Shown here one piece after another: positions 1-10,450 of a stretch of DNA of 64,000 bases; the stretch's first letter is position 1; each line of letters starts with the position of its first letter. The notes beneath the pieces are model-generated. The model was not told the DNA's origin, did not search any database, and was given only the letters and a program-made list of their open reading frames with translations. Source of the DNA: Nemertoderma westbladi (Eukaryota; Xenacoelomorpha; Nemertodermatida; Nemertodermatidae); assembly GCA_032718475.1 (NCBI GenBank), contig JAUCBJ010006962.1, positions 151,976 to 215,975 on the forward strand. Reading direction: 5' to 3'. A program made the position numbers and the translations under genes.

Positions 1-2242
1 GGAGTTAGATACGACATTGACCTTATTCTATTGGACGGACACATCCTTGGTGTTAGTATACATTGCGGCCGACAATATTGCACTAAAGACATTTGTGGCC
101 AATAGATGCGCTCAGATCGTTGACTTTTCGACGAAGGAACAATGGAGACATTGTCCGGGAGTATTGAACCCGGCCGACATAACTTCGAGAGGTGCAATGC
201 CGGCGGAATTCTGTCAGGAAGAGTCGCAGGAGTTTTGGTTGCATGGACCTGATTTTCTAACAAGGACACAGGAACATTGGCCAGAGCGACTAAAGATAGT
301 GACCAATCCGATGCCTGAAGATGCAGAAGTCAAGGTGGAGAAAGTCTCTAAGTCAAAGTCTAAAGCCAAACTTAAGTCATTGGAGCGGCCTGAAGAGTCA
401 TTGGAGCGGCCTGAAGAGTTATTGGAGCGGCCCGGAGACCTGTCAGACCTACAGACTTACGTGACTACTAGGTCAGGAAGGGTAAGTTATGACATAAAAC
501 CACCCTTACAGACTAAACCAGAGTCACAGTTGGTAAGTGACGGACAGAAAATGACCGACACAATGGAGCCTTTGGTTTCCAAACCTGCGGGTTTGGATTC
601 GAAACTTCCATTAATTAGCGGACAACCGTCGCTGGCATTAGAGCCATGTAGTATTTATGACAAATTACTAAATTCGTCTGCCTCTTGGCTGACAATTTGT
701 AAAAGAACTGCGTGGTTAAGCCGATACATTTCGTACCTTTGTTTAAAACATTCGAAACATTTGAGAGAACCATCGAGCACCAATAGTGAGCGAATTCAGA
801 AATTGAAACAACCTCTGACAGAGGATGAGATTGATCAAGCGGAATTAAAGCATTTGAAGCACTATCAAATGTGTGCCTTCCCAAAAGAATTCCATCTATT
901 ATCGGCTCAACGACCAGTTCTCTATAAACCCCTTAGAAAATGGAGTCCATTAATCCATAAGGGTTTAATTTGTCATAGATCGAGAATCCAGACTGTCGAC
1001 ATAAACTCACAGTTTAGGTTCCCAGTGATAATCCCTAGTCACCCAATAGAATTGCAAAGAGCGATTCTGTGGGATATACACAAGAGGTTGCATCACGCGG
1101 GAAAGTTACACTGTTTGTCGGCAGCGAGACAGCGATTCATTCTATTGCAGCCAAGCAGGGCAGTCGGCACTATGTATGACGCCTGTCTGGTTTGCAAGAG
1201 GGTGAACGCCAGAGTATTGGAACAGGAGATGGCTGAACTCCCGGAAGCGAGAGTGCAGGCATATGACCCACCTTTTACGAACACAGGGGTGGATTGTTTT
1301 GGTCCGATTGAAGCAAAGAGTGGACGGCTGACCCACAAGCGATGGGGTCTGCTACTGACATGCATGGCTAGTAGAGCCATACACATTGAGCGTGTGGCAG
1401 ACATGTCGATCAAATCTCTGCTCCTGGCCTTAAAGAGATTTATGGCCAGGAGAGGACTAGTAAAGGCGTTCTACTCTGACAAGGGTACAAACTTTGTCGG
1501 GGGGAACAGCGAGTTAAACGCGGCTCACAAAGCAGCACAGAATAAAGAAATTTCTGCAGCACTTTTACCGCAAAGAGTAGAGTGGAGATTTAATACTCCA
1601 GAAAGTCCTTGGAGAGGAGGAAGTTGGGAGCGTTTAGTTCGCTCTGTAAAACAGGCCATTGCTAAGACGTTGCCTGTAAACAAACAACTTACCAACGACG
1701 AACTGGTCACAGCTTTCATCGAAATCGAGCATACATTAAACTCGAGGCCGATAGCTATGTTACCAGACGGTGTTGCATTAACGCCGAATCATTTGCTAAT
1801 GCAGAGTCCAGCATTTCTTGTGCCGGCATCAGAACCCATTAGTGCCGACCTATATAGTCGTAAGAGCTGGAAAATGACACAGTTTATTGCGTACACATTC
1901 TGGGAATATTGGCGGGAATACTATCTTCCCACCATATCCACCAGAACAAAGTGGTACAAAACGGTTCGGAGTCTCCAAAGGGGAGATTACGTACTGATAA
2001 CCAAGCCGATTGTCAAGAGAAAGTATTGGGAGACGGGAGTTATCTTGCATATACACCCAGACGTGCAAAACATAGTGCGCACAGTCACTGTGAAAATTAG
2101 GTGCAAGTGTCCGCACCCAAAGAAGTGTAAAACTAATGGCTTACACACCTTGGACCGACCGGTCCAAGATATCATGTTATTAGAGGAGACACGCATCGAG
2201 ACGGGAGATTATAATTTGTCTCCTGCCTCAAAACAGAATTAG
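1..2242 (+). CDS. pol: E1 pol C-terminus: RNase H end, integrase, DUF5641-like tail (partial)
   Basis: The frame is open from the window edge to TAA at 2240-2242, so the true start is upstream. It encodes the end of RNase H, then a Lys/Glu-rich linker with SLERPEE-type repeats (about 379-441). An H2C2 zinc-binding region follows (histidines near 1080-1100, Cys pair CLVC near 1184). The integrase core shows a DDE triad: D in GVDCFGP (~1292), D in YSDKGTNF (~1478), E in GSWERLV (~1628). The tail (~1870-2130) resembles DUF5641, typical of BEL/Pao. Integrase inserts element cDNA into host DNA. Unlike the other copy (frameshift near 45372, nonsense at 45834), this stretch is intact. Confidence 0.9.
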   Translation, partial: ELDTTLTLFYWTDTSLVLVYIAADNIALKTFVANRCAQIVDFSTKEQWRHCPGVLNPADITSRGAMPAEFCQEESQEFWLHGPDFLTRTQEHWPERLKIVTNPMPEDAEVKVEKVSKSKSKAKLKSLERPEESLERPEELLERPGDLSDLQTYVTTRSGRVSYDIKPPLQTKPESQLVSDGQKMTDTMEPLVSKPAGLDSKLPLISGQPSLALEPCSIYDKLLNSSASWLTICKRTAWLSRYISYLCLKHSKHLREPSSTNSERIQKLKQPLTEDEIDQAELKHLKHYQMCAFPKEFHLLSAQRPVLYKPLRKWSPLIHKGLICHRSRIQTVDINSQFRFPVIIPSHPIELQRAILWDIHKRLHHAGKLHCLSAARQRFILLQPSRAVGTMYDACLVCKRVNARVLEQEMAELPEARVQAYDPPFTNTGVDCFGPIEAKSGRLTHKRWGLLLTCMASRAIHIERVADMSIKSLLLALKRFMARRGLVKAFYSDKGTNFVGGNSELNAAHKAAQNKEISAALLPQRVEWRFNTPESPWRGGSWERLVRSVKQAIAKTLPVNKQLTNDELVTAFIEIEHTLNSRPIAMLPDGVALTPNHLLMQSPAFLVPASEPISADLYSRKSWKMTQFIAYTFWEYWREYYLPTISTRTKWYKTVRSLQRGDYVLITKPIVKRKYWETGVILHIHPDVQNIVRTVTVKIRCKCPHPKKCKTNGLHTLDRPVQDIMLLEETRIETGDYNLSPASKQN
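580..595 (+). repeat. 16-nt self-complementary motif, E1 pol copy
   Basis: CAAACCTGCGGGTTTG lies inside pol and is read as K-P-A-G-L. Stem CAAACC/GGTTTG, loop TGCG. The same site is kept at 45623 in the second copy. Confidence 0.75.
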
Positions 2243-2669
2243 TGTTAGACGCAACTCACTTCGTATGCATTCCTCGTATGCAAATCCAAGGAAATGCATA
2301 GGAGCGGGGTTGTGGTGATTTGCGTTGAGTTTTGTCTGGTGGGTATCAAAACAAAATTTTATTTTCAAAATTTTTGGAAAATTTTAAATTTTAAAAATTA
2401 GAAGCGAACCCAAGACAATTCCAGATGCTGTGTATAGACGCGTTTTAGAATTCGTCTATAGAATAAACAGTAATTTGAAAAGTCGTGAAGCCTGGAAAAT
2501 AGCATTTAGAAACCATGGTGACAGCTATATTACGTAGGAGTGTAAATTGAGTTTAGCAACTTCCACAGATTGGTGCCAACAGTGCAACTAAGGTGCTAAA
2601 GGTTAGTAGCACCAGAGGCGTACGCGGACCCCACTCAGTAGTTTGCAGTGAAGTGTGATATTCGATTAT

Positions 2670-2685
2670 CAAACCTGTGGGTTTG
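2670..2685 (+). repeat. 16-nt self-complementary motif, spacer copy of E1
   Basis: CAAACCTGTGGGTTTG in non-coding spacer. The C-to-T change in the loop-proximal pair still allows a G-U wobble. Conserved at 47717. Confidence 0.75.
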
Positions 2686-2923
2686 GTATAGTCGAGTATT
2701 GAGACTATGGTCCTTTCTAACTACTGTAGTTTAGTACGAGTAATGGGAGTAGTTTGGGCATCAAAAAGTGAGTTGGTCACGGCCAGTTTATCTCCAAAGT
2801 TTTTGCGCTATGCATGGGAATAGGTTAGAGGATAGTTAGTTAGGAAGAGACGGGATCTAGAGAGTCGAACCTGAACTGCTGGAAGGCAGCGGGGGGGGGG
2901 GTTCGGGAGGTCTGTCTTTCGGC

Positions 2924-2947
2924 AACATCTAACTGATTTACCCACAG
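2924..2947 (+). promoter_or_regulatory. Putative 3' splice site for ORF3 (E1)
   Basis: A CTAAC branch-point match is followed by TGATTTACCCACAG, with AG at 2946-2947, and preceded by a pyrimidine-rich TCTGTCTTTC and a G run. The ORF3 ATG is 60 nt downstream. It is kept in the second copy (47977-47995). Use is inferred, not shown. Confidence 0.55.
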
Positions 2948-3770
2948 TGTAATTGGTTACGTAACGGAACACTTATTGGGATATATATGTATATACGCGG
3001 GGCATAATGGAGAAGGATATTAGAGCGCAACCGCGCAGAGGATTTACTGCTAGAGAGGAGGCGGAGCTACCATTCGCGCGACCAGGATGTAAAGATTCTA
3101 ATGTTTACTACCATGGGTGGTCGGTGATGGAGCTAAATGGGAAATACATACCCACTTATGATAAGGAATTACGGAGGGAAAGAATGAGAGCGTTGGGGGA
3201 CCATATGGAAGTTCTGCGGAAAGAGTATCGCACTCGGTATCCCTACGACTTCGCTTTAGACGTGTGCGACATCAGCGCAGATCCGGACGAAGAGATCGCG
3301 CGGCTGTACCACATGAATATGTATTTACGACATGAAGAACCTCTACCTGCAGTCCGCGATCAGTTCGACGGAATGCATCTGTACCGGAGGACTCGAGGCG
3401 AGGATCAGGAGACGCCGAAAATCTTCAGCGTGTACAAGTTGTTTTACAAGTGTGGTGAATGCATGAACAAACAAGACGAGCGATTCCCGACCGACTAGAC
3501 GAGCAACATCCAGAACCGATATTAACGCGATGTCCAGCTCACCAGTTCCTTAGATATAACGAGGGAGGTTACCCGATGAGCAACCCGATGATCAGTATCG
3601 ACTTCAGCGGAAAGCGACCTCCAAGACCTATTACGCCGACCGTTACGACATTAGATCCGTATACGGAGATTAAACCCTGTTCGACACCCAGTTTGATAGA
3701 GACGGCAGCGGCCATTTCGCTGTACCAAGGATCTAGAGGCGCGGCGCGAAGCGGCACGGGACTCGGGTAC

Positions 3771-3789
3771 CAAACCGAGCTCTCGTTTG
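3771..3789 (+). repeat. Variant self-complementary motif with replaced centre
   Basis: CAAACCGAGCTCTCGTTTG occupies the place where the second copy has CAAACCCGCGGGTTTG (48826). The CAAAC/GTTTG arms are kept, while the centre matches the nearby GAGCTCTCGAG. Confidence 0.6.
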
Positions 3790-5360
3790 GAGCTCTCGAG
3801 TCCCTGGACTGCGTTTACTTCACCTCACCGAGCGAGAACCCTCACTCCTGAGCATCAGGACGACATAGACGCGTTGCGGCAGGAGGAGCGAGCGGCGAAG
3901 GCGAAAGAGTTATTCGAGAATAGGATAGCGGAGTATAATAAGACCGCGGATAGACATCAAGAGGAGACTAGGAGAGTGACCGGATTTGTTCCACAGGTCG
4001 TATCTCAACCCCGACCGGTGTATTATTCCGATGGCAACGAACCTGCGATATTAGTAGATCATCCAGAGTCGCGAGAAGCGATAAGCTTCTTGCCGATGGT
4101 AAGAATGGCGGATCATTGGAACGTTGACTGTCTACGGGAAGTTTTATACGCGAAGTTCTTGCGTGATGTCCCAATGCAGATCACAGATTATGACACATTG
4201 GACAAGATTGGAGCTCCGGGGAAGGAGAGCAAACTGTTTGGATGGTTGGATAAGTACATCAAAGTATGGGTCGCGGTGGCTACATTCCCAGACGACGAGG
4301 AGGTAGACCAGACGTGGCTGAGGAGAAAGGGTTCTTACACCCGATATGATGACCACAAGGCTATCGAGCGCATGTGGACCCCATCAGACGAGATTCAGCG
4401 TCAGTGGAGGAAAACGGAGGAATCACTGCAGGATTGGAGGGTGATGTTCTATGACAATGAAGGAGGGTCCCATCAGGAATGTTTGACTAGCAAGTGCATT
4501 CAAATTCGTGCAGCCGATGGTGTGACTCATGTGTTTATGCGCGTGAGGGCGGATCGAGAGAAACCATCATAACGACACAATATCGGAGGGGGAAGGATCC
4601 TAGGGAGCAGATTTTGGAGGTATGCAGGCGAGGAGGTATGCACGGAGCAGAGCGTATTGACGCCAGGATGCTACCCAAGAAGGTTAGAGAGGCTATTCTC
4701 AACCAAGATTACGTCAAGGTGGGATCAGGAGTCCAGAGCGATTTGGAGAGTGACTTCAACGCCATGACTGATCTGGAAGATAGATTGCCGAGACCGTTTG
4801 TCGACACCAAGCTATTGTTGCTATGGGCACAGGATATTGGAATTTATAGGGAGTATCCCAACTCTGCCAAGACTGGTATGGGCTTTATAGCACATTTGTT
4901 GTATAATTGGGACTTTAAGTTAAAGACGCAGAAGAAGTACGAGGAGGCGTATGGTGAATACAACACGCGACTGGGAGCGGAGTTCAAATCCCACTTCAAG
5001 CGGCAAGCGTTAGTGTATTGGAACATTTGCGCGCCACCCCGTGCGTCGCTACAATATTATTTGGTGCTTGAGTCGAACACGGTGACTTGTTTATTAGCGG
5101 ATATCGTTGCGTGAGTTTTGAAGCGTCATCGATTGGTATTCGGAGGAGATCAATACGTTCGCTCGAAAGGGGGAATCCAATCCGACGTGATGAAGCATTT
5201 CTTAACCCCGTTCTTCAACCAATCGTTAGAGAATACGTCGATGGTTAGGAGAGGATTAGCGATATTCGAAGGAGTATATCGACAGAACATCGGAGATTTG
5301 GGAGACCGACCGTCGATGGAGTATCCGACGCCAGAGGCCTTGGAGAAGTGGTTCGGGAAT

Positions 5361-5376
5361 CAAACCCGCGGGTTTG
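5361..5376 (+). repeat. 16-nt self-complementary motif, E1 ORF3 copy
   Basis: Perfect palindrome CAAACCCGCGGGTTTG inside ORF3, read here as Q-T-R-G-F, a different frame from the pol copy at 580. Confidence 0.75.
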
Positions 5377-6637
5377 GTACTCCCTTCCACTCGGAGGCTG
5401 ATAGACCCGTTAAGGAGGGTTGGCCGGAGACGTTAGTAGAGGTGTTCGGAGTAGATCTTCCGGTGGAGAAGACATATCCGAAACGAACGCGGGAGGAAAT
5501 ATTGGAGATAGAGGACAAGGGCGAGGATGTTTACTTTGTTCCAGATCGACAACCGCTGACCGGAGAGGACGACATCGTATTAGACATTGGGAAAGAAGGA
5601 AGTGCGAAACCGATTGGAGACCTCATATACGAGAGGGCCTGGTTTCCTCAAGCGCGGAGGTGTAAGTTGTGCGGCAGCATAAGGCACAATCAAAAATCGT
5701 GCAACGCGGTAGTAGAGGCGGCGCATAAGGTCTGCCGTTGGTGTAATGAGACCGACCATTCGTTTCACACATGCACCGTCTTCATTTCTTAATGCGGATA
5801 CTGTGGGGTAAAGGGACATCGCAGCGCGAGATGTCAGCTGCGAGACGATTCCTTCCAAAACCACAGCGCTAACCTACTTCGAGAGATGCTAGATAAGTGG
5901 GAGTGTGTGGCCGACTACCACATCCAAGCGCAGATGCGTTGGTTACCATTTAAGGCGGGATACGGGTTTTGGGCAGTAGACCCATCTCACGTTGCGTATG
6001 AGCCGTATCTACAGTCTTTGCCACAATATCAGGAGCTCATCTTGACCGCTCAAGACCTTCCACAGAACACTGGAGTAATTGTTGTTCGGGAATACTTTAG
6101 ACAACTAAATATGGATAACAAGTACACTTGGAACTTCGTTGCTATTTGCGATCGAATCACGTAGGGTGTATTTTCGGAAACTAGAAAGGTGGTACGCGCG
6201 AGAGGAGATTGGAGGATGGCGGCTATACAATACCGCAACGATTTCTTGTTGACTCATGTACCAGTGGGGTCATTGACCGCTGAGAGGATGCAGGAGCAGA
6301 GAATCGCAGCGACCACAGCGACAACCGCTGGAGCTCAAGGCTCGCGGAAAGAACCAGGAGGAGAGGTCCAAGACAAGCGTCAAGTCAAGGACGACCACTA
6401 TCACTCCATTATAGAGGCACAGCGATTGCAGCGCAAGGCGCAGGGGGCGTCGGAAAAGGCGCGCGTGCAATTGCAGAAAGAAGAGTTGGCGGAAGCGACC
6501 GTAGGAGCACGACAATCGGGATGAGGCCGAGGTAGAAGTACCAGCCTGGAGTCTGTCAGGGCTCAGGGAACATCGTCGCCGGTTCCGGGGAGTGACGCCT
6601 CACGGACGCCATCAACAGAGTCGACTAGAGGAAGATT

Positions 6638-7799
6638 GGTACCTAAAGAGGTGAGGTCTCTATAGGGGTGCCAGTAACAGGCGGCGGCGGACTCGTGAGG
6701 GTCTGGGGGCACGTTAAATCTTCTTCTAAGTGCAAGGGAGATACTGAAGGCCCTCGTGTCTAGCGAACCATGAATCAACATGGTGCCGTGGTACCGTCTA
6801 GTCGGCCTGTTGCCGTACTGCCAGTCCTGTACACAGTAGGGGTGGTGGCATGGCGTGATTTGTGGTTCATGTGGTGTGAACTGTGATTTGTATGTGGGCG
6901 ATCAGTGACAGTTTACTTGGAGCTCGGATGGGTTCCTTTGGCCATCAGCTGTTCCGTTTTTTTGATACTATATGTTATTGTCTCCATGTTCAGCTGATTG
7001 GGTTTTGGGATTTGTTTGGGCCTTTGAGTTTTCTGTTGCTGTGGGTACGTGAGTACACGTGATTGTGTGTATGGCCACTGCGAGTGAGTGTGGGAAACCT
7101 TGCCAGTTGGCTCAGTCGCCGCTGGTATTAGTAGGACCATATTTTACTGCGCCCTAGCATACTTTGCGCACACAAAGTTATTTTGCCCTGACGGCAAAAT
7201 AAGGTACTCTCGACTCTCATGTTCTCTCTAGTCGATACAACTAGTCCCTCTCGATTTTGACCCCGATTTTGTCTTTCCCGATTATGACCTCTGTGTGTGC
7301 ATGGTATGTGTCCAATTTGTGTACTTGATATTGTGAACATCTGTTGAGTACACGTGTACAGTGACTGGTAAGTGGTTACTTGTTCTTAGCTTTTGAGCAA
7401 GACAGTATTGTTTTTTCAATACTGCCGGCGAGGCAGGTGAAAACGAGTCAAAATTCCATGTTGGGTAGCGCAAGCCCACATGGGACAAGACCGTCGGTTA
7501 GGCCCAAGGGCGACCTTGGTGCTCGATCGCTATCGACTGGCCCACCTGCCGGTTGACTCTCTGAGTTGGCTCAATGTACAGTCAGGCCACAGTAAGTTGA
7601 CAGTAGCCGACCATCTGGCTACACGTTCGACGAGCTGTGCCGGTGTGATCGGGGAATTGAAAATTGAACCCAGGAAGCATCGGACCACCCCCCGGCCCGG
7701 TCTGATAATAACATCAGTCGGACTGGCCCCAGGGGTGGTGGAAACACGTCCGCCTCGTGGGTGCGCCTCAGGGAGGAGCCCAGAAGGACGAAAGCGGTA
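6638..7799. mobile_element. Unclassified 1,154-bp insertion in ORF3, flanked by GGTA
   Basis: Comparison with 51700-51715 shows extra sequence between GGTA (6638-6641) and GGTA (7796-7799). The ends are not TG..CA, no terminal inverted repeat or poly-A tail is evident, and no transposase is visible. It contains several perfect short hairpins: 7161-7178, 7180-7200, 7403-7424 and 7504-7519. Removing it restores colinearity with the other copy. It could be an unknown element, or ancestral sequence lost by deletion in the other copy. Confidence 0.55.
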
Positions 7800-7857
7800 T
7801 CTGGGAAGAGGGCGAAAGAGGGTAGCGAGCCCAAAGAACCCAGGAGCGGGTCAATAA

Positions 7858-8349
7858 TGCATTTATAGCACAGGGCGACAGACTCTAGATATATACATCA
7901 TCGTCGCTCTGATGTATATTGTAGCATTTTAGAAATATCCGATTAGACTCATATACACTAGTTGCGCTGTTTTGAATTTATATTATGAGAGAGGCGAAGG
8001 AAGTGATTGGGGAGACAAACCTGCGGGTTTGGCTTACTCCTTTCACTTACCCTAGCAAAATTTTATATTTGATCTTGTATGTAGTAATCATTATGTAAGA
8101 ACGAACGAGAAACAATATTTTGTAAATTTAATTTGTATGTAATAATCGTTAAACAGTGAGAGAGATAATATTTTGTAAATTTAATTTGTATGCAATTCAT
8201 TATGCAATATCTATAGCAATATTTTGTAAATAGTAGGATTTATAGTATCAAGTATTTAGATTATTTGGAAGAAATTTATTTTGTTTGTATACATCACCTA
8301 TACTCTTCTACAGTTGGAGGGAAACATTGTATGATTTCCCTTGGAGCGG
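7858..8349 (+). other. E1 3' untranslated region
   Basis: Non-coding sequence from the ORF3 stop to the LTR, homologous to 51763-52258. It contains the self-complementary motif at 8016-8031 and three copies of an ATATTTTGTAAATTTAATTTGTATG-like short repeat (8110-8225). A purine-rich tract (TTGGAGCGG) lies directly before the LTR and is a candidate polypurine tract. Confidence 0.6.
8016..8031 (+). repeat. 16-nt self-complementary motif, 3' UTR of E1
   Basis: CAAACCTGCGGGTTTG in non-coding 3' UTR. Identical at 51921 in the second copy. Confidence 0.75.
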
Positions 8350-10319
8350 TGTTATGGTATATGGCGCTGTACACATTATTAGCCATTATACAGTATAATA
8401 TATTGGTTCATTATACAGTATAATATATTAGTCCGTTATACTGTACGCAATATTAGTCCGTTATGCAGTATAATATTTTAGATAAGACATAATAGCGAGG
8501 TGATATTTAGATAAGGAAACTGAAACGCCCATATATTTTGAACTCATCCATTTTGTATAGTATGTAGCCCTACCTACGTAATTTTGTATTAAGATATAAG
8601 TAGATAGTTCCAGGGTAGCAAGTTCAGTTGGACCCTGGATATGTGCTTGCTGTTATTAGCTTCGATAGGGCCAGCATCTAGGGACGCAATCCTAACCATT
8701 CCGCAGCCAGGGACACGATCCATTACCATATATGGTAATAATTTACGGTTTGGAAGCCCTGAGGTTCACAATCCGGCTTTCTAATTGGACTAACTAATAT
8801 TCTTAACTGTGTTTCTCAATCAATCCTATTGATTACTGCTAATTACAACCGGAACTATGATTTCTACCTCTTCCGTTAATGGTTCTATGTAATTTATTTC
8901 GACGCAATAATCCTACGGGATTTCTGAGACTGTCAGACTTGTGATTTGCATGCGCCGCTACGGTAGCTATTCAATAAATGGAGGGCTAAGGTGCCAGTAG
9001 GCGGTGGGCGCATCGGGGGGTTAGCGACGAAGGGAGTGCGGAAGATTCAAAGGCGGGCAACGCTGGCGGGGGTCAACGTTGTGGTCGGGCAATTTGAACT
9101 GTAGGTAGAGACCGCTCGCTGGTACGGTAACTAGGGGGCTGATGATCCAGATTTTGTCTCTATTTAGTATTAGGGGGGCAGGAATTGGGTTAGTTAGGAA
9201 GCCTAGATGTACCCGGGAGGGGCCTGCATACCCTACAGTAAATTGCGAATTAGTCAATTGCGAATTATTACGTTGCGAATTATATAATTGCGGATTGTAT
9301 AATTGCAAGTTATACTATTGTGATCTGTGATTGCTGACGCTGATTGGTGTGTTACTGAAGTGTGCCTATGATTACGAATGCTTAGGTAGGCGCCCGTTTC
9401 TCTTTGATTGATTTCTATTTCTTAGTTACAACAAATAATTACTGATTAGGTCAAAGTAATACGGCATTTTAGGCTATTACTAGCGAAACCTGTTGTGTAA
9501 TAAATTAGAATTACGCATTCTGGAACTCTTAGTAATTAGTGCGCTGTTACATATTTGTGACTGTAATTGATTAGTAAAATTAAGAATTAGTACGCAGCAT
9601 AGCGGAGAGTAGCTAAGGTAATAATTTAGAGTACCGTAAACTATTCACGCTGAGCGGTTATTTGCATTAGCGGGCAATAAGCTAGATCGCAGTAGTCAGT
9701 ACGCAAGACACTAGTAGATTGCTGGCCTAAAGCCAGCTGCAGGCAAGTTTAGACCCAGAGCGGTATCACCCACGAAAGACAGTGTACTGTACCAATTTTT
9801 TGATTATTTTAAATATTCTCGCATTCACACATTCCGTTAGGGAATCCCCAGTATTCGCGATTAGAAAAGACGTAGACAATAGCGTGCTTTAATAGTGGTA
9901 AAATTAGGCGTAATAATACTCTGAGTGCAAAGCCTCTCGCACTCGTCTTAAGTAAGCTTAGGGAGCCGACTCGGGTTTATTGTTTTGGTTATTCCCGCGT
10001 GGCTCATAGATTCGAACAGTTAGCTCTCTATCGAGCGATCGGTAGAGAAAGGAACAAGCGATTTTGCAGGAGCTGTGTAAATTTAGTAAAATATATTAGC
10101 GGACGGCAGATTAGCGCCATCCAACGGTAAGTAGCGGTTTTGTATTTAGCAGCCTTTACATTTTAGTAATAGCACGCTCCTGATCCCCTTTACTTAACAG
10201 TAGAGCAGTCTTTGTGTCTTATTGGTTAGGCGAGAACTCATTAGGTTGGCAGAGAAGTATACGGGTATTTGTCTGTTCAACAGTTCTGCTGTTAGTATAG
10301 GGGTCGCGCCTGTTTAACA
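8350..10319 (+). repeat. 3' LTR of E1
   Basis: Starts TGTTATGG and ends TTTAACA, giving the short inverted termini TGTTA/TAACA. It is 1,970 bp against 2,267 bp for the LTR at 35569. The difference is mostly a block of about 260 bp missing near 8794-8806, which in the other LTR carries the CCAAT and TATA boxes. AATAAA at 9499-9504 is a candidate poly(A) signal. A GTAAGT donor-like site lies at 10127-10132. The R/U5 part is GC-richer and holds a conserved stem (near 10028-10050). Confidence 0.85.
9238..9325 (+). repeat. Short minisatellite in the E1 LTR
   Basis: Five to six imperfect units of about 15 nt built on TTGCGAATTAT. The homologous LTR at 36790-36850 has a diverged, shorter version, so this array varies between copies. 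Confidence 0.6.
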
Positions 10320-10450
10320 CAATGTATCCTTGTGCATTTAGGTATTAATTGTGCTATGCTGTTAAATTTGGTATAAATAATCTGTACAGTATGTTTTATG
10401 GGCTCTGCCCGATGAATAAACTTGAAATTGAAATTGAATTGAAAATTTAG
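10320..10450 (+). mobile_element. 3' end of a non-LTR retrotransposon (fragment)
   Basis: Directly after the LTR, sequence ending GCCCGATGAATAAACTTG is followed by TGAAAT-type short repeats. This looks like the 3' tail of a CR1-like non-LTR element. No coding part is visible. Confidence 0.35.

Larger units (their letters stand above)
2243..3006 (+). other. pol-ORF3 spacer of E1
   Basis: Non-coding 764 bp between the pol stop and the ORF3 start, closely similar to 47286-48052. It contains an AT-rich stretch (2345-2400), one copy of the self-complementary motif (2670-2685), a G run (2891-2901) and a strong splice-acceptor-like site (2924-2947). No ORF is seen. Confidence 0.7.
3007..7857 (+). 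pseudogene. E1 ORF3: large CCHC-knuckle accessory ORF (broken)
   Basis: Third ORF of the element, downstream of pol, starting at ATG 3007. Open pieces lie at 3007-3498, 3787-4572, 4494-5114, 5118-5792, 5886-6164 and 6189-6524, separated by frameshifts and stops. The tail resumes at 7796-7857 after a 1.15-kb insertion. No known domain is recognised except three CX2CX4HX4C zinc knuckles near 5660-5840 (CKLCGSIRHNQKSC, CRWCNETDHSFHTC, and CGYCGVKGHRSARC just after a stop at 5790-5792). The C-terminus is basic. No signal peptide or hydrophobic membrane span is visible. Breaks differ from those of the copy at 48053, so the parental ORF was probably open. A nucleic-acid-binding, Gag-like role is inference. 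Confidence 0.75.
1..10319 (+). mobile_element. BEL/Pao LTR retrotransposon E1 (3' part)
   Basis: Order on the + strand: RNase H end and integrase of pol, a 0.76-kb spacer, broken ORF3, 3' UTR and an LTR ending TTTAACA at 10319. The 5' LTR, gag and most of pol lie left of the window. It is the same family as the element at 35569-52963, colinear and closely similar throughout. The internal pol tail is open, but ORF3 is broken and carries a 1.15-kb insertion. Family assignment rests on the pol domain order; boundaries come from comparing the two copies. Confidence 0.9.

Noticed and set aside
6639-7794. A GT..AG intron in E1 ORF3
   Set aside because: GT and AG can be placed so that the frame joins, but there is no polypyrimidine tract or branch point before the AG (purine-rich AAGGACGAAAG), and the other copy has no trace of it. 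An insertion or differential deletion is simpler.
9990-10060. tRNA-like GATTCGAAC sequence in the LTR R/U5
   Set aside because: Only a T-loop-like word and one stem; no acceptor stem or anticodon arm can be drawn.
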